A DNA stretch of 36,255 bases, taken from NCBI GenBank assembly GCA_023430625.1, contig JAEZAA010000270.1, positions 1 to 36,255 on the forward strand, given 5' to 3'. A model generated the notes under the pieces. That model ran no database searches, was not told where the DNA came from, and saw only the letters and a list, made by a program, of their open reading frames with translations. Source of the DNA: Pseudomonadota bacterium. GTDB lineage: Bacteria; Pseudomonadota; Gammaproteobacteria; Pseudomonadales; Oleiphilaceae. A program made the position numbers and the translations under genes. Shown piece after piece: positions 17,827 through 26,535 of the stretch (the first letter of the stretch is position 1; the number at the start of each line of letters is the position of its first letter).

Positions 17827-17836
17827 CGAGACCTTG

Positions 17837-17863
17837 GAAGCGGAGCAACTCCAGCTCCGCTTC
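17837..17863. terminator. Stem-loop between convergent ntrC and mshQ-like genes
   Basis: GAAGCGGAGC / GCTCCGCTTC is a perfect 10-bp stem with a 7-base loop, 10 bases past ntrC and 9 bases past the mshQ-like stop. It has no T-run on either strand but is well placed to end both transcripts. Confidence 0.6.
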
Positions 17864-17871
17864 ACAAGAGC

Positions 17872-20631
17872 CTACGGTTCCCGCCAGTAAATCATCCGGT
17901 CAACACCCCGATAGACACCGAAGGTGGCGGTGGCCCTCGGATTCCGTCCATGGGGCCAGCTATGCTCCAGCCATTCCGGCGCATCATACTCCAACAAGGC
18001 GGCACCATTGCGATTCGGCGCGAGCAGGATCAGCTCACTGGTATGGCCTGGCACTGGATTCACGATTCCGGCCAGCAGCTCCGCCAGATCGAACCCATCA
18101 CCATCAACGTCGCTTTCAATCAGATTGAACTTTGCCGCCTCGTAGCTTGTGCAACTGTCCGCTTCGTTGCGGACGAAGCCCGTAGCATCCAGATACTCCA
18201 TTCGCATTGGAATGGGCAGCGTGGTTTCCGCCGAACCAAAGGCATCACCCATGACTAGGCGGCCGTAACGGAGCCAGTTGCCATTTGGCGTGAAGGTTGT
18301 CGGTGTAGAGGTACTGACGTTGTCACCGTCTTTCGCGCTCAGGGTCAACGGAATGTCCGCCAGGAAGGGCACCACCTGAGAGGCCGTTAGAATGCTCGCC
18401 CCGTCCCGCTTATTGAACTTGAATGAGTCCGTCCCGTTGAAGGTATAAAGCATTTCACCCGGCTGATCGGCGACATCGGTCAGCGTGCCCGCATTTATGC
18501 TCACCGTGAGCGGCAGCTTAGCCCCGTCCGCGCCCAGATTATTGGCAACGGTTGGATCGATCCACGCCATGTCCGTGTTCTTCAGCTTGCGGAACCCGGT
18601 CGCATCCGAATAGTTCTTCGTGACTTGACCTTGTGCGTTCAGAGCCGTAATTCGCAGGCGCGGTTTGTCACCCAGGCTATAACCGAAGGGCTCGCCGAGA
18701 TACGTGAAGCCGTTGCAGCTTGATGCCAAGGATCCTTTATCTTCAACAGCCATCTTCAAATGATCAGGAATGAAGCGGCCGAGAGGCATTGATTCGGCTG
18801 CCGGAAGGACCTTTCCCAAATACTGGGGCGGTGTGACCTGAACTTTGAACACCCCCACCTCAGACTGGTGAAGATTAATGGTATTAAGCCCATCGTTCGT
18901 CGCCGAAGTTATCTGGTGGTTATAACTCTGCTGACTCAATGAACCATTGAAGCCACCGGTTGGTGCCAGTTTTACAAGCCCGAGGCCAATACTCTCCAAT
19001 GCGAAGTTAGGTGTCCCCAAATTGCCCACACAGAAATCCTGATCGGTATCAGACTGCCAAGCCACCGGTTTAACCCTGAGCTGGAAATTCTTGCCCGCCA
19101 CGTATGTGGCCGTGCAACTCGGAGTCGCCGTGGTACAAACTTTGTCGGTCTGCACACAGAATCCAGCCGGCACCGATTTGAAGCCATCATTGCCCTCCAT
19201 GATCAGTCCTGCCTCTTCGCCGGTTCCCGTAAATCGGGCGTCGAGCTGCATTTCACCGGCATCGCTGTAGCGAACCTCCAAGGCCGCTTCACCATTGGCG
19301 TTGAACGAGAGTCTCCGAGAGGCTGCCACACCGGCACCAACCTCGGCTCCATTAATTAGGACTTTACGACTACCATTGCCGGGACTTACGTATGATGCCC
19401 AGAAACTGACGTCCTTGGAGGCGTTGGCGAATGCAGGCACGCAACTCTCGGTGTGCAGGTCTTTCTTGACGGCTCGCAGCACCGTCTGGACAGGTTTGTT
19501 CGCAGTCATGTCTGGAACATCGAACACTAAGCCACTGTCACTGAAGGTAAGGGAACAGTTGGTGCCCGATGCGCCGACGCCGATTTTACAGCGGACCGGC
19601 CGGTCCGTGATGATTGGAGAGTGTGGCGTGGCGCCCAGGGTCAGGGTCTTTGCCGTGGTCTGGCGCAAATAATAGGTTGTCGTCCCGATACGTGCAGGAA
19701 AGGTCAGGGTTTGGCCCGTGGGCAGGAACGTCGCCGTCATGGGCGCTGTATGGCTGTCAAAGGTTGATGAGCAATCGGCGTTGGCGCATGCCTTCACCGT
19801 GATTTCCTTTGCCGCGCAGGTCAGTGCCGGACCGCTCCAGGACAGCTGAAAATGATCAATAGCGTAGCCTTTGTCACAGAGCCCCGTCAGATTGGCCGCA
19901 TCCACCACGCTGGACTGGAAGTCCGTGGTGACCCGCGTCCAACTGAGCAAGCCGCCGAACAGCAGATCCAGGAACGATCCGCTGTCCACAGAGCGTAAGG
20001 TTCCATGGGCGGTCAACGCGCCGTTATAGGAGTAAGTTCTCAGTTGGAGAAAGCCTGCCTCCTTGAAGATCACGTCGCCGGTGACATAGATGAGGCCATT
20101 GAAGGTCGAGTTCGTCGTCGCGTAGAGATTACCCTTGACCACCAGTACCAAATTCTGGGCGGACCGATTCGCATTGATCTCTGCCGCCTCCGTAAATGTC
20201 AGGTCGCCATCCACGAAAATGCGCACCGTTCCCGTCCCACTCGTGTTCAATGTATAAGCGGTACATCCTAGGCGAGGACAGTACACATTGGTTGAACCCT
20301 GAAAGAAATGGTCGCCAGGCGCCAATGTTTCGCCAGACGAAGGAAAGCTCCGTTTAGGCTTTCCATCCATAATACTGAGATCCAGATGGGCACTCGGATT
20401 ACCTGCCACGCCTTCGTGATAATTCAGGGTGGGGTCGCTATAGGCATCCTTGAAGACGTTGGCACACATGGCACCCTGAACGGACATCGGTGGAAGCATC
20501 AAAGTGAGCCATGCCAAAGTCCAATGACAGACGCTGCGCCACTTAAACGGGCTACGGATTCTGTCTTGCTGCCTGTTCATCGCACACGTCTCACTGCTTG
20601 TCCGAGCTCCGCGTTCTTGCTGTCCAACCAT
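17872..20631 (-). CDS. mshQ: MshQ-like large surface protein (DUF6701)
   Basis: Last gene of the MSHA pilus cluster, about 919 aa, presumably exported and surface-located; a role in adhesion or at the pilus tip is inference. A hydrophobic signal segment (WTLAWLTLMLPPMSVQG) comes after a basic stretch. Next is a right-handed beta-helix-like part with VDGDLTFTEAAEINAN and VTGDVIFKEAGFLQLRT (about 130-200), then many Cys pairs. The C-terminal half is of DUF6701 type, with RYGRLVMGDAFGSAETTLPIPM and a C-terminal DAPEWL segment. The start is uncertain. The ATG at 20631 sits one base after the mshP stop with AGGTG upstream. The ATG at 20580 gives a cleaner signal peptide. Confidence 0.82.
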   Translation of the reverse strand: MVGQQERGARTSSETCAMNRQQDRIRSPFKWRSVCHWTLAWLTLMLPPMSVQGAMCANVFKDAYSDPTLNYHEGVAGNPSAHLDLSIMDGKPKRSFPSSGETLAPGDHFFQGSTNVYCPRLGCTAYTLNTSGTGTVRIFVDGDLTFTEAAEINANRSAQNLVLVVKGNLYATTNSTFNGLIYVTGDVIFKEAGFLQLRTYSYNGALTAHGTLRSVDSGSFLDLLFGGLLSWTRVTTDFQSSVVDAANLTGLCDKGYAIDHFQLSWSGPALTCAAKEITVKACANADCSSTFDSHTAPMTATFLPTGQTLTFPARIGTTTYYLRQTTAKTLTLGATPHSPIITDRPVRCKIGVGASGTNCSLTFSDSGLVFDVPDMTANKPVQTVLRAVKKDLHTESCVPAFANASKDVSFWASYVSPGNGSRKVLINGAEVGAGVAASRRLSFNANGEAALEVRYSDAGEMQLDARFTGTGEEAGLIMEGNDGFKSVPAGFCVQTDKVCTTATPSCTATYVAGKNFQLRVKPVAWQSDTDQDFCVGNLGTPNFALESIGLGLVKLAPTGGFNGSLSQQSYNHQITSATNDGLNTINLHQSEVGVFKVQVTPPQYLGKVLPAAESMPLGRFIPDHLKMAVEDKGSLASSCNGFTYLGEPFGYSLGDKPRLRITALNAQGQVTKNYSDATGFRKLKNTDMAWIDPTVANNLGADGAKLPLTVSINAGTLTDVADQPGEMLYTFNGTDSFKFNKRDGASILTASQVVPFLADIPLTLSAKDGDNVSTSTPTTFTPNGNWLRYGRLVMGDAFGSAETTLPIPMRMEYLDATGFVRNEADSCTSYEAAKFNLIESDVDGDGFDLAELLAGIVNPVPGHTSELILLAPNRNGAALLEYDAPEWLEHSWPHGRNPRATATFGVYRGVDRMIYWREP

Positions 20632-20632
20632 C

Positions 20633-21034
20633 TCAGCGCACCTGCACTTCCACAACCCGACTGGCCGCCTCAACACCAGTGCCGCAATTCCCAGTGCCGG
20701 TCAGACGGAAATAATCCTCGCCAGCGACGGATACGCGACTGCACGCCAGCGTCACCTGACAACCCGAAAGCCCTTCCGCGCCATCAAGCGATTGCGTTCC
20801 CGTCACCGCTGAACAATCCCCGCCACCGACGATGATCCGATGCGCCCCCAGTTGCACCCCGGTTTCGGCCGCATAAAATGCCCGGGTCGATAACACCTGA
20901 AAGCCCAGGCTGCGCCCGCTGCTGATCTGGAGATCGACCATGGCCAGCACCACCATGGCGAGGATGACGATCACGAACAGTGCCGCCGGCAGCCCCACAC
21001 CCTGTTGTCGTTTCAAATTGCGACTAGCGTACAT
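20633..21034 (-). CDS. mshP: MSHA biogenesis protein MshP
   Basis: PilX-like minor pilus component, 133 aa. KRQQGVGLPAALFVIVILAMVVLAMV is a prepilin-like hydrophobic helix without the usual Glu at +5, as is typical for MshP/PilX. A FYAAETGVQLGAHR motif follows, then a Cys-containing globular part (CSAVTG, GCQVTLACS, NCGTGVE). The ATG at 21034 is chosen so the helix lies at the N-terminus. It overlaps the end of mshO by 11 bases, suggesting translational coupling. Confidence 0.85.
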   Translation of the reverse strand: MYASRNLKRQQGVGLPAALFVIVILAMVVLAMVDLQISSGRSLGFQVLSTRAFYAAETGVQLGAHRIIVGGGDCSAVTGTQSLDGAEGLSGCQVTLACSRVSVAGEDYFRLTGTGNCGTGVEAASRVVEVQVR

Positions 21035-21842
21035 TGCGTAACTGGACCTCCTGCTCGACCCGCACCACCTCATTCGGCGCACGGCTATCCACCAGGGAAA
21101 AGCTGACCCGCACGAATTCGTTGTGATGGGCACTGCCCGCCTGACGGGTCCAGGTCAGTGCGTTGCCTGGCCCGGTCGCGAGACGGTCCAATAAAAGCGA
21201 ACGCCTGGGCACCGCCGTGGGCAGTTTCGCGGGTACATTGGCGGCAGAGGCCTCAAAGCCGTAATCCGAGTAGCGGAACAATCGATCACCCGCCTGGCAG
21301 TACGCAATCGGCTGGCCGACCAGGAAAAAGCGCTGCGTCGGCGCATCCGACGAAAACTGGTGAGGATTGCTCCAACTTACCGTCACCGGCCCGGCACCGG
21401 CCGGCAATGTGGCGAGATCCTCGGTCCTGACGCCGGGTGTTCCGCCTGCATACAGATTGGCAGCAGCCTGCGGATTGATCACCAGATAGCCAGTCGTCTC
21501 CTGCCCGACCGGTACGGCAACCAGACTGGTTGCGGCGGGGTCTGGTGTGATCGGCGCGGTTTCATACGTGGAGCCCGCCCGTATCGGAATAAACTCCAGG
21601 CACTGACCAGTCATCCCAGCGAATACGCGGATGCTACCCGGCAACGCCGCTCGCAGCTCCCGGGTAATTTTCTCTGACGCCACCAAGCCGGTTTCCGCCA
21701 GGGACTGACGGCGTGCCGTATCCACATAGCCGGACACGGACTGGGTAACAAAACTGGTCACACCAACACCCAGAATGCCGGCAATGACGATCACCATCAC
21801 CAGCTCCACCATGGTGAAGCCGGCATTGCGCCGAGGGCTCAT
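21024..21842 (-). CDS. mshO: MSHA minor pilin MshO
   Basis: Type IV prepilin-like protein, 272 aa, with the peptidase site RRNAG-FTMVELVMVIVIAG, Glu at +5 and a hydrophobic helix to about residue 33. A long globular domain follows (LAETGLVASEKITRELRAALP, two Cys near 95 and 195). It probably takes part in the minor-pilin initiation complex. Its start overlaps the mshD stop (TGATG), so translation is coupled. It belongs to the PulJ/GspJ-like class. Confidence 0.88.
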   Translation of the reverse strand: MSPRRNAGFTMVELVMVIVIAGILGVGVTSFVTQSVSGYVDTARRQSLAETGLVASEKITRELRAALPGSIRVFAGMTGQCLEFIPIRAGSTYETAPITPDPAATSLVAVPVGQETTGYLVINPQAAANLYAGGTPGVRTEDLATLPAGAGPVTVSWSNPHQFSSDAPTQRFFLVGQPIAYCQAGDRLFRYSDYGFEASAANVPAKLPTAVPRRSLLLDRLATGPGNALTWTRQAGSAHHNEFVRVSFSLVDSRAPNEVVRVEQEVQLRNVR

Positions 21843-22351
21843 CAGAAATACCCCCGGTAGACGCCGAACACCATGGTTGCGCCCTGGGGCGGTGTCACGG
21901 TGACGGAAATATGCTTGGCGGCATGATTGGCCATGCCGAAGCGACTCCCGTCACAGGTGACTTTCATTTCCACATGAAAGCCCGCATAGCCGGACAAGGC
22001 GGCACCCGAGCGGTCGCGTGGACTCTCGCTCAGATTGTGGTAGTCATCCACATCATCGAACGCGGCGCGGGATTCCGACTCAGGTCCCATGGCGTCGCAA
22101 AGTTGCGAAACAGGAGACACCTCCCCCCCCGTGATGGGCGAGGCTTCGTCATAGCGGGTGCCCAGGGCTTCATCGAGATAGAACTGGGCCAGCAGCGCGG
22201 CCTTGTTCTGGACGATGGGATCCGCGCCACGGGCGGTCATGCTGGCAATGGCGGACACCACGCCCACCACGGCCGCGCTGAAGATGACGATCGTGATGAT
22301 CATCTCGATCAGTGTCAGGCCCTGCTGCTTAGGGAACGCAGCTTCCCTCAT
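21842..22351 (-). CDS. mshD: MSHA minor pilin MshD
   Basis: Prepilin-like protein of about 169 aa, cut after Gly in PKQQG-LTLIEMIITIVIFSAAV with Glu at +5. It has the GspI/MshD-type body QNKAALLAQFYLDEALGTRYDE and a C-terminal FGVYRGYF. The ATG at 22351 is chosen because GGGAT lies 7 bases upstream. Starts at 22357 and 22384 are also in frame. The gene overlaps the end of mshC by about 23 bases. Confidence 0.87.
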   Translation of the reverse strand: MREAAFPKQQGLTLIEMIITIVIFSAAVVGVVSAIASMTARGADPIVQNKAALLAQFYLDEALGTRYDEASPITGGEVSPVSQLCDAMGPESESRAAFDDVDDYHNLSESPRDRSGAALSGYAGFHVEMKVTCDGSRFGMANHAAKHISVTVTPPQGATMVFGVYRGYF

Positions 22352-22841
22352 AGGCATATCCCGCGCTGGAAACGCACAATTCATAGGTGTTGCCGCCGGT
22401 GACGCAGATCCGGCGATTGGCGCTGGCCGGATTCAGGTTACCCCGACGGTCAAAATTCAGTGTGAGTGGCGATGCGCCCGCGACAGAAGGCAGGCTGGCA
22501 CAACTCGCGGAAAAGTTACTGTTGGATGTGTGGATGCTGGTGCCGTTCTGATCCATTGTCTGGCTCAGCAGGATCGAATCGGCTGCCGCCGAGTCCAATA
22601 CGCGTAGGCGCCATTGTCCCGCACTCTCGTCAATGACCAGACTCAGATTACCCGTCTGACGCGCCAGGGAGATTTGCTGGGTAAGCCGCAGCTTATCCAG
22701 CAACTGATCTTTCACCAGCGTAGACGCAAAATCGCCGCGGGATGCGAACATACCCGCGGCGGTGACACTGAGGATGCCGATGACGACCAGCACCATGACC
22801 AGCTCGATCAGAGTGAAGCCGGATTCCGCAGACTTACTCAT
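22329..22841 (-). CDS. mshC: MSHA minor pilin MshC
   Basis: GspH-like prepilin of about 170 aa. The site ESG-FTLIELVMVLVVIGIL has Glu at +5. The body has the GspH-type DQLLDKLRLTQQISLARQ helix, LNFDRRGNLNP and four C-terminal Cys (ICVTGG, ELCVSS, GSCVP and one earlier), likely disulfide-bonded. The ATG at 22841 follows AGGT; a GTG four codons earlier is possible. It lies 30 bases after the major pilin. Confidence 0.88.
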   Translation of the reverse strand: MSKSAESGFTLIELVMVLVVIGILSVTAAGMFASRGDFASTLVKDQLLDKLRLTQQISLARQTGNLSLVIDESAGQWRLRVLDSAAADSILLSQTMDQNGTSIHTSNSNFSASCASLPSVAGASPLTLNFDRRGNLNPASANRRICVTGGNTYELCVSSAGYAYEGSCVP

Positions 22842-22871
22842 ACCTGCAGCCACTTCACCACTGAATCAGAG

Positions 22872-23306
22872 TTAATTACAGGTGGTCGTGCCGCCAATGA
22901 CAGGGGCAAGAGAAGCGGTCGCTTGGGTATACGTTACGGTACAATCGGATGCAATGGTTATTGTCATCACACCACTAGCAAAGGCAGTCGTCGCGCCAGA
23001 AATCTGTGCAGCGTCACCAATTCCTGCCTGCGTACCTGCGGGATAACCATAGACAAGATCAATCGTATCCCCATCCATGTCGATCGTATCTGTAGCCGCA
23101 GCTGTATCGCAGTCCGCATTAGCCAAGCAAGCAGCCCGTGTAATCGCCATAGAGGAACGAATTGCACCTTCCAGACCGCCTCGCGTAGCCTTTCGAGCAT
23201 CCCCACCCAGATCCGCGAACCGTGGCAACGCAAATGCTGCCAGAATCCCCAGGATCACAATTACCATCACCAACTCGATCATGGTGAAACCAGCTTGCTT
23301 CTTCAT
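22872..23306 (-). CDS. mshA: MSHA major pilin (MshA/MshB type)
   Basis: Type IVa-like pilin of 144 aa with a six-residue leader, MKKQAG, cut before FTMIELVMVIVILGILAAFALPRF (Glu at +5). ALPRFADLGGDARKA is typical of MSHA pilins. The globular head has Cys pairs AACLANADC and DCTVT...TTCN near the C-terminus, suggesting a disulfide loop. It is probably the main shaft subunit, since it is the only pilin of this class here. MshB is normally encoded beside MshA, and it cannot be excluded that this one is the MshB-type copy. GGAG lies 10 bases before the ATG. Confidence 0.9.
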   Translation of the reverse strand: MKKQAGFTMIELVMVIVILGILAAFALPRFADLGGDARKATRGGLEGAIRSSMAITRAACLANADCDTAAATDTIDMDGDTIDLVYGYPAGTQAGIGDAAQISGATTAFASGVMTITIASDCTVTYTQATASLAPVIGGTTTCN

Positions 23307-23343
23307 TTTGGTGCGTCTCCGCGTTGTTCGTGTTTGTTTATGG

Positions 23344-23381
23344 AGTATAGATACTGTTCAAGAGCACATCGGTAACGTTAC
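23344..23381 (-). promoter_or_regulatory. Candidate promoter and palindromes upstream of the major pilin
   Basis: A minus-strand TATACT (-10 type) at 23344-23349 is 38 bases before the pilin ATG. The overlapping palindromes GTAACGTTAC (23372-23381) and TTACGTAA (23378-23385) lie at and just upstream of the expected -35 position. This suggests a separately regulated pilin promoter inside the cluster. No good -35 is visible. Confidence 0.4.
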
Positions 23382-23454
23382 GTAAATTCATGTTGAAATC
23401 TTGTTGGCGGCTCACTACCTCTCAACGACTCAAACGATTGGTCTTAATCCAGGG

Positions 23455-24696
23455 TTAACGCTTGATCGCAGCCTGGCCCATATCCCAGATGGGCAGGAAC
23501 ACGCCCAGTGCGAGAATCAACACCAGCACACCCATGGCCACGATCAAAATGGGTTCGATGGAGTCCGCCAGGCGTTTCACGCCATAGTCGACTTCTTCAT
23601 CGTAAAAATCGGCGACTTCCAGCAGCAGGCTGTCGACCTGCCCGGTTTCCTCGCCCACCGCCAGCATCTGCAGTACCAGCGGCGAAAAGAGTCCGGTAGC
23701 GGTGGCGGTCCGCAGCATGCTGTCGCCCCGCTCGATGCCCGACTTCATGGAGAGAATCGAGCGCCCCACGTAACTGTTATCCACTGCCTCGGCCACCAGG
23801 GCCAGCGCGTGAATGATGGGCATGCCGGCGCCGAGCATCATGGCGAAGTTACGGCTGAAGCGGGACAGGGCGATCTTCTCGAACAGCACCCCCAGGATGG
23901 GCATGCGCAGCTTGAAGCGGTCCCACAGGTAGCGGCCGTTCTCGGTCTTGGTCCAGTTGGAAAAGCCATAAAAGGCGCCGATCAGCAGGGCGAGAACCAG
24001 CCACCAGTAGTTCACAAAGAAATCGGACGAAGCGACCAGCAACTGGGTCGGCAACGGCAAGTCCGCACCGAGTTTTTTAAAGACGCCGGCAAAGGCCGGA
24101 ATCACGAACAGGTTGACCACCGCCAGCGCCACGCCCAGAGCGGAAATGACCATGGTGGGATAGCGCAGCGCCTGCTTGACCCGCTTGCGGGTATCCCGCT
24201 CCAGCTCAAGATTGGAGGCCAGCTGCTTGAAGGCCTCTTCCAGCTTGCCGGTGTTCTCGCCCACGTGGATCATGGAGACCATCAGGTCGTCGAATATCCG
24301 CGGGTGGGCCTGCATACAGCCCGCCAGATTGATGCCCGACTCCAGGCGCCGCACCACGTCCAGCAAGGCCTCTTTCAGGGCGATGGAACGGGTCGAGTCG
24401 GCCAAGCCCTTCATGGCGCGGATGATGGGAATACCTGCCTTGGTCAAGGCATACATCTGGCGGCAGAACAGGATCAGGTCGTCCAGGGTGACCTTGGGCT
24501 GGAACAAGGGCAGCTTGCGCAGGGCGGCAAACACATCCTCGCCACCGCTCGCCGTGGCCGCCTGCTCGCTGATCTGGATGGGCGTGATGCCGCGCCGGAT
24601 CAAATCGCTCGCCACCGCTTCACTGCTTGCGCCCTCCAGCGTGCCCTGCACCAAGGCGCCGCCAGCGTCCCGCCCTTTATAGCTGAACTGAGCCAT
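23455..24696 (-). CDS. mshG: MSHA inner-membrane platform protein MshG
   Basis: Polytopic GspF/PilC-family assembly platform, 413 aa. Two T2SSF domains are visible, around LILFCRQMYALTKAGIPIIRAM (about 75-95) and RFSRNFAMMLGAGMPIIHALA (about 275-300). Membrane segments lie near 170-195, 215-235 and 380-405 (PILIVAMGVLVLILALGVF). The N-terminal start MAQFSYKGRDAGGALVQGTLEG is canonical. It works with the ATPase MshE, whose gene is 38 bases upstream. The ribosome site is weak. Confidence 0.93.
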   Translation of the reverse strand: MAQFSYKGRDAGGALVQGTLEGASSEAVASDLIRRGITPIQISEQAATASGGEDVFAALRKLPLFQPKVTLDDLILFCRQMYALTKAGIPIIRAMKGLADSTRSIALKEALLDVVRRLESGINLAGCMQAHPRIFDDLMVSMIHVGENTGKLEEAFKQLASNLELERDTRKRVKQALRYPTMVISALGVALAVVNLFVIPAFAGVFKKLGADLPLPTQLLVASSDFFVNYWWLVLALLIGAFYGFSNWTKTENGRYLWDRFKLRMPILGVLFEKIALSRFSRNFAMMLGAGMPIIHALALVAEAVDNSYVGRSILSMKSGIERGDSMLRTATATGLFSPLVLQMLAVGEETGQVDSLLLEVADFYDEEVDYGVKRLADSIEPILIVAMGVLVLILALGVFLPIWDMGQAAIKR

Positions 24697-24734
24697 GCTA
24701 GTGCGCCCGCTCCGGCATCTGAGGTCCCTGCCCG

Positions 24735-26456
24735 TTAATCACCCTGGGACTCCTCGAGGGTGGCCGAGAGACGGAACACCTCATCCAGTGTGGTGACGCC
24801 TTGCTTGGCGTAGTCCAGGGCGCACAGCGCCAGCGGACGATAATGAGGATCGGCCTTGGCCACCTGTTCAAACCGCGAGGGGTCGTTGCGGCGCAGGGCG
24901 TCCAGCAGCTCGTCGTTCATCTCCAGCAACTCGTAGACGCCCAAGCGCCCCTTGTAGCCGGTGTTACTGCATTGATAGCAGCCACTGCCCTTGACGAACT
25001 GGTCTGGCACGGGTGCGTCGCTGCGCACCAGATTGCGCAGCCAGATCTGCTCACGGGCGCCGGGCTGGTAAGGCGCCTTGCAGTTGTCGCAGACCTTGCG
25101 GATCAGACGCTGAGCCAGCACCCCATGCAGCGCGCTGGCCACCAGAAAGGCCTCGGCGCCCATGTCGATCAGACGCAGCGAACTGCTGATGGCGTCGTTG
25201 GTGTGCAGGGTGGAAAGCACCAAGTGACCGGTCATGGCGGCGCGCAGGCCGATCTCGACGGTTTCCTGGTCGCGCATCTCGCCCACCAGAATCACGTCCG
25301 GGTCTTGCCGCAACGCCGCGCGCAGCACGGTGGCAAATTGCAGGTCGATCTTGGGGTTGACCTGCACCTGGGTAATCCGCGGTAGGCGGTACTCCACCGG
25401 GTCCTCGGCGGTGATGATCTTGGTCTGGGGCTTGTTGAGTTCCGCCAGCGCGCCATAGAGCGTGGTGGTCTTACCGCTACCGGTCGGACCGGTCACCAGG
25501 ATCATGCCGTGGGGCCGGCTGATCAGGGTACGAAAACGCCGCAGCACCCGCTCGGGCATGCCGGTGGCGTCCAGGTTGAGTATGCCGCTGCTCTGGTCGA
25601 GCAGACGCATCACCACCGACTCGCCATACTGCACCGGCATGGTGGACAGACGCACGTCGATGGATTTGCCTTTGACCCGGATATTGAAGCGGCCGTCCTG
25701 GGGCAGGCGCTTTTCGGAAATGTTAAGACCAGACATCAACTTGAGGCGCAGCACCAGCGCCGCGTTGATGCGCTTCTCCTTCATCACCTGTTCCTGCAGC
25801 ACGCCGTCGACCCGCTGCCGGATCCGCACCACGCTCTCGTCGGGCTCGATGTGAATGTCCGAGGCCCGCGCCTGCACGGCATCCTCGAAAATGGACTGCA
25901 GCAACTTAACGACAGGCGTTTCATTGGCGTCACCGGTGGCAGTGAGCTCGGCCAGGTCGAAACCGCCCTCGCCCAACTCGTCTTCCAGCTCTTCGGCCAG
26001 ACTCGCAATCTCGTCGGTGCGGCGGTAGATCAGGTCGAGCGTGGTCAGCAGCTCGGACTCCCGCACCACCGCCTGCTGCACCGGCTGCTTCAGGACCCGC
26101 ACCAGTTCGTCGTAAGCCAGCAGGTCCATGGGATCGGCCATGCCCACCAGCAGCTCGCCGTTGGTCTCGGACAGGATGATGGCGCGGAAGCGCCGCGCCA
26201 GCGTTTCCGGCAGGCGGCGCGCCAGTTCGTTGTTGAACTGGTAGTTGCGCAGCTTGACCAGCGGCAGACCCATCTGCTGCGAGAGGAAGCTCAGGAAGTG
26301 CTCTTCATCCACATAGCCCAGATCCACCAGGGTCTTACCCAGCTGGCGGCCGCTTTTCTTCTGCTCGGCCAGGGCGGTCATGAGCTGTGGCTCGGAGATG
26401 ACCCCGTTCTGCACCAGCAGGTCGCCAATTCGTATTTTCTTGCGCGGTTCTAACAT
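24735..26456 (-). CDS. mshE: MSHA pilus extension ATPase MshE
   Basis: Hexameric GspE/PilB-family ATPase that powers pilin assembly, 573 aa. The N-terminal MshEN domain (about 1-140) carries two tandem 24-residue-type motifs, RIGDLLVQNGVISEPQLMTA (from residue 9) and RQLGKTLVDLGYVDEEHFLS (from residue 37). These are the c-di-GMP-binding signature known from Vibrio MshE; the first copy has Ile for the usual Leu at its second position. Then come Walker A GPTGSGKT (323-330), an Asp box, Walker B VILVGEMRD and the His box TGHLVLSTLHTNDA. The zinc-type Cys pairs are Cys456/459 and Cys493/496. Assembly is therefore probably switched on by c-di-GMP. Confidence 0.95.
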   Translation of the reverse strand: MLEPRKKIRIGDLLVQNGVISEPQLMTALAEQKKSGRQLGKTLVDLGYVDEEHFLSFLSQQMGLPLVKLRNYQFNNELARRLPETLARRFRAIILSETNGELLVGMADPMDLLAYDELVRVLKQPVQQAVVRESELLTTLDLIYRRTDEIASLAEELEDELGEGGFDLAELTATGDANETPVVKLLQSIFEDAVQARASDIHIEPDESVVRIRQRVDGVLQEQVMKEKRINAALVLRLKLMSGLNISEKRLPQDGRFNIRVKGKSIDVRLSTMPVQYGESVVMRLLDQSSGILNLDATGMPERVLRRFRTLISRPHGMILVTGPTGSGKTTTLYGALAELNKPQTKIITAEDPVEYRLPRITQVQVNPKIDLQFATVLRAALRQDPDVILVGEMRDQETVEIGLRAAMTGHLVLSTLHTNDAISSSLRLIDMGAEAFLVASALHGVLAQRLIRKVCDNCKAPYQPGAREQIWLRNLVRSDAPVPDQFVKGSGCYQCSNTGYKGRLGVYELLEMNDELLDALRRNDPSRFEQVAKADPHYRPLALCALDYAKQGVTTLDEVFRLSATLEESQGD

Positions 26457-26505
26457 AGCGTTCCGACTGTCTTATTCGATGAGAACCTGGATTCGATTCA
26501 GTGTT

Positions 26506-26535
26506 ATTCGTTTACAGCGTCATTCGTTTACAGCG
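26506..26535. repeat. Tandem duplication at the mshN 3' end
   Basis: Two copies of ATTCGTTTACAGCG at 16-base spacing (26506-26519 and 26522-26535). One copy includes the mshN stop codon and the other lies just after it. This is the mark of a small slippage or duplication event. Confidence 0.8.
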
